A stretch of DNA of 64,000 nucleotides, from positions 558,001 through 622,000 of the forward strand of contig NZ_FOGR01000001.1 of the NCBI RefSeq assembly GCF_900111275.1, given 5' to 3'. Below the pieces are notes generated by a model. It was not told the DNA's origin, searched no databases, and worked only from the letters and a program-made list of their open reading frames with translations. Numbering within the stretch: the first letter of the stretch is position 1; the number at the start of each line of letters is the position of its first letter. The position numbers and the translations under genes were made by a program. This DNA comes from Rhizobium sp. NFR03 (lineage in GTDB: Bacteria > Pseudomonadota > Alphaproteobacteria > Rhizobiales > Rhizobiaceae). This document shows positions 25,869-34,763 of this stretch, in pieces.

Positions 25869-26725
25869 CAGAAGGCCCTCATGCGGTCTTTGTTCTCATC
25901 CCAGTCGAGCTTGGCCATCTTCATAAGATCACGGTTCGAAACCATGAGATCCTGAAACCAAGCGCGGCGGAAACTGCCGGTGAACGTGCCACCGGCATAA
26001 CCGGCTGGGCATCCGATCTTCGCCTTGCCAGCCGTCGTTTTTGCCAAGAAAGGGTTTCCACCCGAGGTCGGGAAAGCACCCGATGTCGCCACCAGTTGGC
26101 CATCGAGGTAAAAGCGCATGACGAAGGTGCTTCCATCCGCGCTTTCTTCATACTCGAAAACCAGCTGGTGAACGCCACTGTTGAAGATGTCGCCTGCAAT
26201 GTTGAGCGCGCTGATGAGGCTCATATCCCAAGCAACCGCCCCGCGCCGAAAGTAAGGGTTAAGATTGACCACTGCGTTAGAAGAGTTGCCGATCGGCGAG
26301 ATGACCCACTGGATCTCGTTTGCATCGCTGATGAAGCCCGCGATCACGTTGTTGAAGCCTGTTTGGATCGCTCCGTTCATCTGGAGCCAGAACCCCATGG
26401 CGAAATGCTTCATGCCAGTATTGAGCTTCCAGCAGTCAGGCAGGATCAGGTTGCGACCCTTCGTTCCGTCGTAACTGATCGCCCCGCCGTAGACCGTGAG
26501 CGGATAATCGAAACGGACAGGCGGGCCTTCGAACTCAACGCCAGTGGCATCGAACTGCTTGTAGTCTGCGGTTGTGCTGACAGGCGTGACGGCTACCTCA
26601 TTGGGCCACGTGTAGTTGTCGAGGAAGTCGATCACAGAGAGGGTCCCGACGTCCATGATGGCGTCGGGGTAGAGGATGGGCCCGGAGGCGCTGACATTGA
26701 GGAGCTTGGTGTAAGGTCCAGCCAT
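25868..26725 (-). CDS. Tail-associated protein with LamG/ConA-like fold
   Basis: 285 residues. Beta-sandwich style sequence with HFAMGFWLQMNGAI, HQLVFEYEESADGSTFVMRFYLDGQLVATSGAF and GSFRRAWFQDLMVSNRD, resembling laminin-G/concanavalin-like carbohydrate-binding modules. It overlaps its neighbours by one base on either side, so all three fibre genes are translated together. Likely a glycan-binding adhesin of the tail tip. Confidence 0.7.
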   Translation of the reverse strand: MAGPYTKLLNVSASGPILYPDAIMDVGTLSVIDFLDNYTWPNEVAVTPVSTTADYKQFDATGVEFEGPPVRFDYPLTVYGGAISYDGTKGRNLILPDCWKLNTGMKHFAMGFWLQMNGAIQTGFNNVIAGFISDANEIQWVISPIGNSSNAVVNLNPYFRRGAVAWDMSLISALNIAGDIFNSGVHQLVFEYEESADGSTFVMRFYLDGQLVATSGAFPTSGGNPFLAKTTAGKAKIGCPAGYAGGTFTGSFRRAWFQDLMVSNRDLMKMAKLDWDENKDRMRAF

Positions 26726-29391
26726 CAGAAATATCCTTTTGCGTTAAGGTGGTTGTAGAGCCCATTCGCCTCGGCCGTCCGGCCCAGGGCGTTCGGGTGG
26801 ATTTCATCGCTCTCCATCAGCGACGGCGGGGGGTAGCCCGCCGCGACCGCAGCTTGGTCTGCCGTCGTCCCGTTCGCCTGCGTCAGGAAGTGGCCAAGCA
26901 TGTCGAAGGTGTTGTTCGGATAGGCCGCAAGGCAGAGCGCTTTGAGCGCCAAATACGACTGGTACCCAGCCCAGTTTCCCAGGACTTCGCTCTTGGATGG
27001 CATTGGGAGCACGAAGACCCAATGCTTGGCGATGGTGGGGATGGCAGCGACGACGGCTTGAAGGTTAGCAAAGATCCGGAGATAGTTTTCCATGTCGTTG
27101 CGACCGAAGCCGAAAACAAGGATGCGTTGCAGCAGGTCAGGCAGCGCGGCACCTGTGCCGTTTTCGACGATAAGGGGCTCGAAAGGAATGCCACCGCGCA
27201 CAACTACGGCCGCGCCGTCCGTCGTTCGTGCGAAGGTGATCTTGCGCGTTGGCTTGTCCCACGAGAGAGTGCCCGGTACGCCCGCCCACGAGCCAGGAAC
27301 GTTACTCACGCTGGCATCGCCATAGAAGGAAAGGACCCCAAGCCCATCCAGGCTGTCAACCTCGACTGAGCCGGAAGCGGGGATGAATCCAGTGACGGAA
27401 GCGAGCCTCATGCGACGCCCCCCCAAACGTGTCGCCACATTGGCACTGGTCGCGCCCGATCTCCCGATATTGCGGTAAGGGATACCCGCAAGCGTGGCCA
27501 ACTGTGCACCATAGTTCGCCTCGACAAGACTGTCTCCCGCACCGAGCATCTCGATCATCGGGAACACACGCCGTGTCGTCACGCTGTCCGCCGCCGATGT
27601 CCAGAGCACCCGTCCGAAGTCGTCGGTGAGTTGCTCCCACACTACCGAGCCATCGGGTTCAAAGCGCGGATTGGCGTTTTCAGTGCCCGATCGAGACAAC
27701 TGCAGCCGCACCCCCGTCTCACGCCTCTCGGAAAAGACGTGCTGAAAGCCTCCGACCATCTTGGTATAGACGACGTAATCCTTCCATGCCTCAGAAGGCA
27801 CCGCCACCTCGCGGCCATTAACGATGCCGACCCCAGAGGTCTTCACTGCGTCGATTACACGGCGATCCTCATTCACCGTTGCCTTAATGTAGCCCGATCT
27901 GGATAGAGAGGCGGGGTTCAGCCCATCCCAAGCCTGATATCGGGTCGCGACGCCAGCGGCGCCAAGTCTCTCACGGCGGGCGGCGACATCCTGCCCACGG
28001 ATCAGACGCCCGGATTGATCAACAACAGCCGCCGCGATCCCGGAGCGGGCAAACTTGGCGCCGCTATCGATCCGGGTGGTTGCGCCAACTTCAAGCGCTC
28101 GCGCCGGTAGGACATAAGTCTGGTCGCGCTGGCGCAATCCAGAAATCAGGCGTCCGCCCCTATCAACGACAGCCGCGATCATGCCCGAACGCCGAAAGCG
28201 ATGATCCTCAATCAATCGCCAGCTGTTCGTTTCAACACCTTCACCGCCAACCACCATGACGCTGTCACGCCGGCGCCAGCCGAAGAAAAGACGACCGGCC
28301 GCGTCGATGGTCGCTGCGTCGATGCCCGAGCGGCGATACTTCGCCTCCTTCAACATGCGGATCGCATCGACGCTGGCGCCGAAGGCAGCCATCAAGCGGG
28401 CAAAGATCCCCTCGGCTGCGACAATACGGGCATGATGCTCGTTATCTGTCGTCTGCCGCGTGGTGGCCTCTTCTAGGATTGCACCCTGCAGACCGGCTAC
28501 ATCCTGTTTTCGGAAAGTCTCCTCGTCCTTTATCTTGCCATCGAGAAGAACGACCTCATCCTCAAGTGCCTCAATATCGACCTCGAGTGTATCGAGGCCG
28601 AGGTTCGTCTTTCCTTGAAGCTTCTGCTCGGCCGAGAGGCCCTGTGGGGCATCCACGCGGAGGCGGAGGCCAAGCGCGGTCAGGATCGTGGTCAGGAAGT
28701 TCGGGTTGTTCCCGATCGCCGCCGCTATCTCCGCGAAGGTGTCGAGGAACTCAGGTGCGGAACCGACGAGCTGGGCGATAGCTGCCGATCGTGCCGATGC
28801 TTCTGTCGCGACGGCTGCGGCGATGGCTGATGCCTGAAGAGACGACACCGGATACTCGCCGGGCGCCAGGTTAGAAACCTTATCCAGACCGAGGTTCGCT
28901 CGCCCACGCTGCATCTGAGCAGGACTCAGCCCTTGATCAGTATCGACCCGCAGCCGGAAACCAAGCTGAGCGAAAATCGTAGCTGCGAAATTCGGATCGT
29001 TGCCGATCGCGGCTGCGAAATCGGCAAGCGACCGCAAAAGCTCTGGCGCAGACCCCACGAAGTCGGCGAGCTCTTCCTCGACAGCCGCAGCGACGGCAGC
29101 ATCGATCGTCGTCAGGCCTTCCACGAGAAGGCGGATGCGCTCCTGAAACCGGGTGACATCCCCCTTCTGCTGGATGGCGTAGGGAGCATCTGTCTGCGAA
29201 GCGCCCGGCCACGGGAAGGCAAGCGTGATGGTTCCGCCTGAGACGGCCTCGATGGGGATTGCCAAGCCGACATGTGCACCGAAGAAGTCACCCTCCATCA
29301 CACGCGCCCAGCTGACGTTCTGCCCGGTTACGGCTTTCGAGCCAGTAGCAATCGAAGCCGTGCCGCCGCTGATCAGGTCCTCATTCGCCAT
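26725..29391 (-). CDS. Large tail fibre with C-terminal SGNH/GDSL hydrolase domain
   Basis: 888 residues. The N-terminus (ISGGTASIATGSKAVTGQNVSWARVMEGDFFG, with PWPGASQTDAPYAIQQ) is the virion-attachment domain common in rhizobial phage fibres. A repeated segment follows (APELLRSLADFAAAIGNDPNF at about 113 and APEFLDTFAEIAAAIGNNPNF at about 211), as does a triple repeat of the form 'RSGI-x-A-x-x-D-x-x-GRLI' between about 350 and 470. From about 610 on, SGNH blocks appear: LGAGDSLVE (Ser nucleophile), FGFGRNDMEN and DEIHPNALG (Asp/His). It could deacetylate or de-esterify host surface glycans during adsorption. Confidence 0.82.
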   Translation of the reverse strand: MANEDLISGGTASIATGSKAVTGQNVSWARVMEGDFFGAHVGLAIPIEAVSGGTITLAFPWPGASQTDAPYAIQQKGDVTRFQERIRLLVEGLTTIDAAVAAAVEEELADFVGSAPELLRSLADFAAAIGNDPNFAATIFAQLGFRLRVDTDQGLSPAQMQRGRANLGLDKVSNLAPGEYPVSSLQASAIAAAVATEASARSAAIAQLVGSAPEFLDTFAEIAAAIGNNPNFLTTILTALGLRLRVDAPQGLSAEQKLQGKTNLGLDTLEVDIEALEDEVVLLDGKIKDEETFRKQDVAGLQGAILEEATTRQTTDNEHHARIVAAEGIFARLMAAFGASVDAIRMLKEAKYRRSGIDAATIDAAGRLFFGWRRRDSVMVVGGEGVETNSWRLIEDHRFRRSGMIAAVVDRGGRLISGLRQRDQTYVLPARALEVGATTRIDSGAKFARSGIAAAVVDQSGRLIRGQDVAARRERLGAAGVATRYQAWDGLNPASLSRSGYIKATVNEDRRVIDAVKTSGVGIVNGREVAVPSEAWKDYVVYTKMVGGFQHVFSERRETGVRLQLSRSGTENANPRFEPDGSVVWEQLTDDFGRVLWTSAADSVTTRRVFPMIEMLGAGDSLVEANYGAQLATLAGIPYRNIGRSGATSANVATRLGGRRMRLASVTGFIPASGSVEVDSLDGLGVLSFYGDASVSNVPGSWAGVPGTLSWDKPTRKITFARTTDGAAVVVRGGIPFEPLIVENGTGAALPDLLQRILVFGFGRNDMENYLRIFANLQAVVAAIPTIAKHWVFVLPMPSKSEVLGNWAGYQSYLALKALCLAAYPNNTFDMLGHFLTQANGTTADQAAVAAGYPPPSLMESDEIHPNALGRTAEANGLYNHLNAKGYF

Positions 29392-29641
29392 TTGCAGCTC
29401 CCTTGGCCGGCGTCTTCTTCGCTGTCGCGACCCGCAGCTTGTCCTGCAGTTCGACGATCTGCGCGTTCATCTCGATCTCGCGAGCGCTGGCCTCGTCGAC
29501 CGCCTGCTTTGCGTTCTGAAGGAGCTGATCGCGATCAATGATGTGCTGCGCCAGGACCGCGACACGCCCTCGGAAGTAGGCAAGCTGGTTCTCCGCCTCG
29601 CGCAGTTGCGCGGCGGCGCTGATGGTCATCGCATCGCTCAT
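29381..29641 (-). CDS. Small coiled-coil tail protein
   Basis: 86 residues, almost entirely one coiled coil (AAAQLREAENQLAYFRGRVAVLAQHIIDRDQLLQNAKQAVDE), ending in a Lys/Ala-rich tail. The last 11 bases overlap the start of the large fibre gene. Position between tail tip and fibre suggests a fibre assembly factor or connector. Unrecognised. Confidence 0.65.
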   Translation of the reverse strand: MSDAMTISAAAQLREAENQLAYFRGRVAVLAQHIIDRDQLLQNAKQAVDEASAREIEMNAQIVELQDKLRVATAKKTPAKGAANGE

Positions 29642-29696
29642 GAAGTGTCCTTCCGGCAGTGGCCGGCCTATGTTGGAAACGGAAGTGTGCAGTCGG

Positions 29697-32600
29697 TCAG
29701 GCCGACGGAGGCAGGACCTTCTTGCCGACGATCGCCGTCATCGTTCGACGTCCAATCTGCAATGCGCTCGGACGGTCACTGCTGATCAGAAGCTGAAGGT
29801 TCTGCGTTCCGGCCCCGGAGATGATCGTTCCGCCGAAAGCGATCGTTTTGCCGAGCGGCGTCTGCTCATCGAAGGAGACCGTCGCATCGCCGAGAAACTG
29901 AGCGCCCCAATAGATTTCGACGGTCACATCTACCTTGGGATTTCCGCCAAGATCCGTGATCCTCACGCGAACATCCCCGGCAACGCGAACGCTATCGCGC
30001 GCTGTCTTCGTGACGGAGAGGAAGCCGATTTGCGACGTGCCCGTCGTATGGGGAAAGCTATTGGCCATGCTGAACGTCGGCATCGACATGGCCGCTTCCT
30101 GAGCAAGCGCGCTCGTCAGAACGCTGTTGTCGAGAAAGGTGATCTTGTCCGTCGTAATGTTGCGGATGTAGCCGGCATCGATGTAGAGGCCGCCCGCATC
30201 GACTGCGAAGATCTTGGTGCCGGTCTCGTCGTTCCCGACGGCCACGGCAAACAGACCGGCGTTGACGATCACCTCCGGCGGCTTGCTTGGATCGGAATAG
30301 GTCTTGAAGAACATCCCGGCCGACCGATAATCGTCTGCCGTCCCGAAGCGGGTCTGAATGGCAGCCAGCGCATAACCGGAGCCGTTCGCGTTGACCGTCT
30401 CGAACCTCATGCGGGATTGCGCGATGGCCGAGCCCACGGTGCTGCGGATACCAAGGATGGCCTCGCCTTGGGTGGTGATCGTTTCGCCTTGCTGCGTCAC
30501 AGTGCCTGTCAGTACCGACAGCGCCTCGAATGAGGCTTTATCGTCAAGCTCAAGCTCGATCTCGTTGATGATGTCGCCCTGAAGGGTGATGACGTCGCCG
30601 ATCTGCGAGACCTCGGAGACCAGCGATGAAAAGACCGTCGAGCCGATCTTGTCGGACAGCGACGTCGCCAGCGTCATCATATCCGCCGACAGGCTGGAGA
30701 TGCTGCCCTCGGCTGCCGTCACCCGTGCAATGGTTGTTTCGACGACCGACGCTGACGCCTTGTCCTCCAGCTCGGCTTCAAAGGTTGTCACACGCTGCGC
30801 AAGAGCCTTCGTGTCAGACGTCGCGACGTCGATCTGCTCCTGAAAGCGCGCACGGAGCTTGCCGGCTTGACTGACCAGCTCCCGGCGAAGCTGCTTCTTG
30901 TCCGAGTAGTTTGCGAGGTCCTGCTCGGAGATCCCCAGCGCCAGCGCCTTGCGGTCCTCGATCAGCTTGCGGATGTTGGTGTCGCGCCACACCCATTCTT
31001 CGAGCGCAGCAAGCTCGCTTCCGATTGCCTGCGAGATTTCCTGCAGGTGGAGATCTTGAGTCGAGAACCGAATGTCATCCGTCGTGACCGGCAACCAGGC
31101 GCTGGGCTCCGTTTCAACCGACAGCGAGTTTCGAAGAAGCCTGCCTTGCGCCTCATACTCCGTCGCCGGCAGAAGCCACACGCCTGAGAGAATCCACGCA
31201 TAGGGCGCGGCATAAAGCTGCTGGTCACTGTCGAAAACGATGGCGCCAGTCTCTTTCAGTCGGACTTTCACCCAGACGTTCCGTACGTCGTCAAGGTTGG
31301 CAGCCGCCGTCACGCGGATCGCCGGCCGCCGCGCAAGGCCGCTTGCATCGAGGATGGTCGTCGCAGTGACCGTCCAGCCTTCCATAGGCTGCGCCGGCAC
31401 CGGCATCGTGCCGAGATAGCCGGAGGCGAACGGCAGCTCAAACGTCGGCGACCAGTCATAGTCGGCCGGGTCGATCTCGCGGATCGTCACCATTTGATTC
31501 ATCGTGACTTCGCCCTGGATTTCGACGACGATGAACTTCTTGTTGACGTAGCCATTGCGCAGCGACGTCCATGCGATCACGTCGTTAGGCTCCAGCACCC
31601 ACGCCTCAGGCGGTAGCCAAAAGCGGTGCGTGCGGAAACGACGCTCCTCTTTGATCATCGCGCGGCGTATGCGCTGCGCCTGGCGCGGGAACGGCACAGC
31701 CGGAAGCTGGACGTCAGCCGGCAGCACCCGGTTGCCGTCGATCTCAAACAGCGACTTGCCCGTTGCGTCATCGATGATGCTCTTGGCAGACAGTGCCGGG
31801 GCATCCTTCGTGACCCACTTCTCTTCCGGGTTCGGGTAGCTGATGTTGATCTGGTTGACGGTCTTGTCGAGCGTCGGAAACGGCTCGAAGGTCTGGCCCT
31901 TCGTGATCTCAATATCCGCATCGGTGAAGCTGAAGACCGCCGCACCAAACGCGCCGACCTGGATCTTGAACACGCCACCGACTTCGGCGATACGCGCATT
32001 CGCGGCTTCCCGCAGAGTGTCGACCACCTGAAGCGGCACCATGTCACCGGTGATCTCAAGGCCTGCGCGAAACTGAGGTTCCGTCTGCGTTCCGGGGATC
32101 TCGATGAGGCGTCCAGCTTCGTTCGCTGCGGCGATCCAGTTCGACGCAGGTAGGCGCGAGGCGGCGAGGTTCTGACCGCCGAAGAACCATTCGTTCTCAT
32201 AGCGCAGGCCACGGACGACGTTGTAGGTCAGCACGACAGCATTGACCGACGGCTCCCAAGTGGACTGATCGTCCCACCGTTGAGGGCCGCTACCGCCGTT
32301 CGTCGAGTCCTTGCGGATGTCGTAGAGGGGAATGCCTCGCGACACGAACAGCGCTTCCGGAACCGTATTGAAATACTTCGGCCGGTAGCGGTACGTCATG
32401 ATGGCGTAAGGGACGCCGCGCCCGATCATGCTCGACAGCCATGGGCGGTCCTCCAGATCGCCAAACTTCTCCATCAAGAAGGGGTCTGTGGTGGTCTGCG
32501 TACCGTTGTAGAACTTGATCCACGCGTAATCGTCGATGCCGCTGCCAACATCGCCATCCCGATCGTCGTCGTCGCGAAATTCCTTAATCGGATAGCCGTT

Positions 32601-33062
32601 CTCATCCGGTGCTTCACCGGTCAGGACCGTGACCTTCTGGTCATCGATCCACAGTTCCAGATCCTGCAGAGCCGTCTTCGACATCGGCAGATTGCCAAGT
32701 TCAACGACCTGCGAAATCATCGCATTCGGGGTCTTTCTGAACTCGCCCCATGTCTGTACGTAATTGCGCTTCCCGGCCGTCGGGTAATAGCCAATGACTG
32801 TCGACACGGGGATGTCGTCGCCAATCTGGATGTCCAGCTTGACGCCAATGGCCTTTTGCTGCGGCGTCTTGGTCAGGGCCTTTTGCAGCAACGATACAGC
32901 GACATTAAAGACGAGGCCGAGAACGATCTTGGTGATCGCGCCGGCGCCTGCGATCGCCGTCGATATCACGGAAGCAAGAGCGGCAAGCGGACCCGCATGC
33001 GCAGGCTCCGCCGCCGTCAGCACCAACCATGCGACGTTCAAAAGCAGGATAAAAAATTTCAT
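29697..33062 (-). CDS. Tail tip/host specificity protein (gpJ-like)
   Basis: 1121 residues. A signal-like hydrophobic N-terminus (FILLLNVAWLVLTAAEPAHA) and a second hydrophobic stretch (LVFNVAVSLLQKAL) open the protein, as in other alphaproteobacterial tail-tip proteins. Residues 330-520 match the Phage-tail_3/TipJ region (VVDTLREAANARIAEVGGVFKIQVG, then WVLEPNDVIAWTS). Fibronectin-like modules and a long helical coiled coil (about 730-890) follow, then a C-terminal receptor-binding part with LYIDAGYIRNITTDKITF. It closes the tail and contacts the host. Confidence 0.85.
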   Translation of the reverse strand: MKFFILLLNVAWLVLTAAEPAHAGPLAALASVISTAIAGAGAITKIVLGLVFNVAVSLLQKALTKTPQQKAIGVKLDIQIGDDIPVSTVIGYYPTAGKRNYVQTWGEFRKTPNAMISQVVELGNLPMSKTALQDLELWIDDQKVTVLTGEAPDENGYPIKEFRDDDDRDGDVGSGIDDYAWIKFYNGTQTTTDPFLMEKFGDLEDRPWLSSMIGRGVPYAIMTYRYRPKYFNTVPEALFVSRGIPLYDIRKDSTNGGSGPQRWDDQSTWEPSVNAVVLTYNVVRGLRYENEWFFGGQNLAASRLPASNWIAAANEAGRLIEIPGTQTEPQFRAGLEITGDMVPLQVVDTLREAANARIAEVGGVFKIQVGAFGAAVFSFTDADIEITKGQTFEPFPTLDKTVNQINISYPNPEEKWVTKDAPALSAKSIIDDATGKSLFEIDGNRVLPADVQLPAVPFPRQAQRIRRAMIKEERRFRTHRFWLPPEAWVLEPNDVIAWTSLRNGYVNKKFIVVEIQGEVTMNQMVTIREIDPADYDWSPTFELPFASGYLGTMPVPAQPMEGWTVTATTILDASGLARRPAIRVTAAANLDDVRNVWVKVRLKETGAIVFDSDQQLYAAPYAWILSGVWLLPATEYEAQGRLLRNSLSVETEPSAWLPVTTDDIRFSTQDLHLQEISQAIGSELAALEEWVWRDTNIRKLIEDRKALALGISEQDLANYSDKKQLRRELVSQAGKLRARFQEQIDVATSDTKALAQRVTTFEAELEDKASASVVETTIARVTAAEGSISSLSADMMTLATSLSDKIGSTVFSSLVSEVSQIGDVITLQGDIINEIELELDDKASFEALSVLTGTVTQQGETITTQGEAILGIRSTVGSAIAQSRMRFETVNANGSGYALAAIQTRFGTADDYRSAGMFFKTYSDPSKPPEVIVNAGLFAVAVGNDETGTKIFAVDAGGLYIDAGYIRNITTDKITFLDNSVLTSALAQEAAMSMPTFSMANSFPHTTGTSQIGFLSVTKTARDSVRVAGDVRVRITDLGGNPKVDVTVEIYWGAQFLGDATVSFDEQTPLGKTIAFGGTIISGAGTQNLQLLISSDRPSALQIGRRTMTAIVGKKVLPPSA

Positions 33063-33065
33063 GGA

Positions 33066-33494
33066 TTATCCGACGCGAAAGGCGCGCGTTGCGGCGGCGC
33101 GGTCGATGTGGTTGATGCCGTTTGGGGCAAGTGTGAAGATCCGCTCGCCGTTGAGAACGCCAAGGGAATGGCCGAACGGCGTGTCGACAGGCATCGCCAT
33201 GATGTCGCCGATGTGGGCTTCGGAAGGGTGATCATACTCAGGGAGGTAGGCAGCGACCATGTCTGCAAGATCCGTGAAGCCCGCTGCTCGCATCACCCGG
33301 TAGGCCGACGCTGCGTCGTCGTAAGCTCCATCGAACTCGGCGTAGAGGTTCTCTCCCGTCAAGACCTCAACAATCCGGCCGGCAAACTTGCAGGCGCAGT
33401 CGTTTGTCTTCCAGTCGAACGGCGTCCGGCGCATGTCGTCCAGAACATCGTTGAACGGCCCGATCCACAATGGGCGACGTCTTAGCTCAATCAT
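33066..33494 (-). CDS. Phage tail assembly protein, DUF6950-like (NlpC-type fold)
   Basis: 142 residues. FDWKTNDCACKFAGRIVEVLTG carries the Cys of an NlpC/P60-like fold, and HIGDIMAMPVDTPFGHSLGVL gives the His-containing block. This matches the small DUF6950-type protein that replaces lambda gpK in many alphaproteobacterial phages. It sits directly upstream of the gpJ-like gene, 3 bases away. A cell-wall peptidase role in DNA entry is possible; catalysis is not proven, because the Cys context differs from active NlpC/P60 enzymes. Confidence 0.72.
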   Translation of the reverse strand: MIELRRRPLWIGPFNDVLDDMRRTPFDWKTNDCACKFAGRIVEVLTGENLYAEFDGAYDDAASAYRVMRAAGFTDLADMVAAYLPEYDHPSEAHIGDIMAMPVDTPFGHSLGVLNGERIFTLAPNGINHIDRAAATRAFRVG

Positions 33495-34113
33495 CTTGCC
33501 CCCAATTTGGCTTCCAGTTCTTCACCGCGCCGGCGTACTTGTTCCACTCGTCGCCCTGCCTGCGCTTCTGCTCTTCGGCCGAGGATTTGGCGGGGTTCTT
33601 CCGTGTCAGCATCGAGATGGCGTCGGACTTCGTGTTGATCTTGACGCTGCCATTGCCGCCGACCGGCGGCGTCTCGATCGGCGATCCGTCTACTTCTCCG
33701 AGCCAAACAAGCTCAGGCGGTGCGACAAGCAAGCGAGACGCCGGATCGAGAAGAGCGTCCCATATCTCGACCTTGGCTTGCCGGATGTTGCTGCCACGAA
33801 CGACTGTCTGAATGGCTGGCGAGATCTGGCCGGCTGTCACTGTCACGGTCTGGATCGTCAGGCTGGCAACGCGCGGGATGGGACTGACGACAAGGTTGAT
33901 GCCGCCGAAGAACAAGCGGGTGGAGGTGTCCCCGGTCAACCCGCTGGTGACCGTAATATCCTCGTCATCATTCTCGGACCAGAAGCTGACCGGCGCGACC
34001 AGCTCGCCTGTGGTATGCGATCGCCCGGTAATGCTCACCAGCTTGCGAGGCACGATCCCGCGTTCGCGCGCATTGACGAGCGCGGCGTAAAAGTCCGGAT
34101 GAGGGTTTCTCAT
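33487..34113 (-). CDS. Tail tip protein (gpL-like position)
   Basis: 208 residues. It opens MRNPHPDFYAALVNARERGIVPRKLVSITGRSHTTGELVAPVSFWSENDDEDI, a start I associate with baseplate/tail-tip proteins of siphophages (DUF2163-like position). Beta-rich throughout. It overlaps both neighbours (8 bases downstream, ATGA upstream), in the place where lambda has gpL. Structural hub role is inferred from order. Confidence 0.65.
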   Translation of the reverse strand: MRNPHPDFYAALVNARERGIVPRKLVSITGRSHTTGELVAPVSFWSENDDEDITVTSGLTGDTSTRLFFGGINLVVSPIPRVASLTIQTVTVTAGQISPAIQTVVRGSNIRQAKVEIWDALLDPASRLLVAPPELVWLGEVDGSPIETPPVGGNGSVKINTKSDAISMLTRKNPAKSSAEEQKRRQGDEWNKYAGAVKNWKPNWGQDD

Positions 34114-34763
34114 TTCTTCTGGATCACCTTAAAGCCGGCGCCCTCTGTGTGCAGTTTGCGGCCGGTTCCAGGATTATGGGACCCTGGGACGATGCCGCAC
34201 TTGCAGTAGGGCTTGGCAAGCCGGATGCTGAGACCGGCGCTAATGCCTGATGGAAGATGCGGGAAAACGCCGATCATACCTGTGACGCCAGAACCGTTCG
34301 CCGCGACGGTCTCCGAGATCTCGAAGAAGCCAACACGCTCAGGGTTACTGCCGTAAAGGATCGTAAGCTTGTCACCCAGCGTAAGCACGTAGCCGGCAGG
34401 TAGACCCGTGAAGGAAAGAGAAGCCCGATCCGTGGCGATGCTCAAAACCTTCACCGCGGCATTACCGAGGATGGCGCCGGTGCGATCTGACTGAGGATAG
34501 AGCGATAGCGGATCACTCAGGTAGATCGCCTCTTGCGTGCCGTGGAGCTTGCGGATCTGCGCGGCGATCTGCTTGGCGCGGTCGTTCGTCAGAAGGATCA
34601 GCTCGACGGTCGCCATCCACAGGGGGCTGGAAAGCTCTGCTTGCCAGATCCGCCCATCACCGCCAGCAGACATCTCATCGTTCCGCTGGATGTCCCAGAT
34701 GACCGTCGAGATTGCCAGTTGGTCAGCGAATGCGGAAAGCGAATATGGATAGACGACTGTCAT
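34110..34763 (-). CDS. Tail tip protein (gpM/distal-tail-like)
   Basis: 217 residues. It is beta-rich: YLSDPLSLYPQSDRTGAIL, SIATDRASLSFTGLPAGYVLTLGDKLTILYGS and ISAGLSIRLAKPYCKCGIVPGSHNPGTGRKLHTEGAGFKVI. It lies between tape measure and gpL-like gene, with ATGA overlaps on both sides, the location of the distal tail protein in siphophages. A Cys-x-Cys pair near the C-terminus is notable. Confidence 0.65.
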   Translation of the reverse strand: MTVVYPYSLSAFADQLAISTVIWDIQRNDEMSAGGDGRIWQAELSSPLWMATVELILLTNDRAKQIAAQIRKLHGTQEAIYLSDPLSLYPQSDRTGAILGNAAVKVLSIATDRASLSFTGLPAGYVLTLGDKLTILYGSNPERVGFFEISETVAANGSGVTGMIGVFPHLPSGISAGLSIRLAKPYCKCGIVPGSHNPGTGRKLHTEGAGFKVIQKK

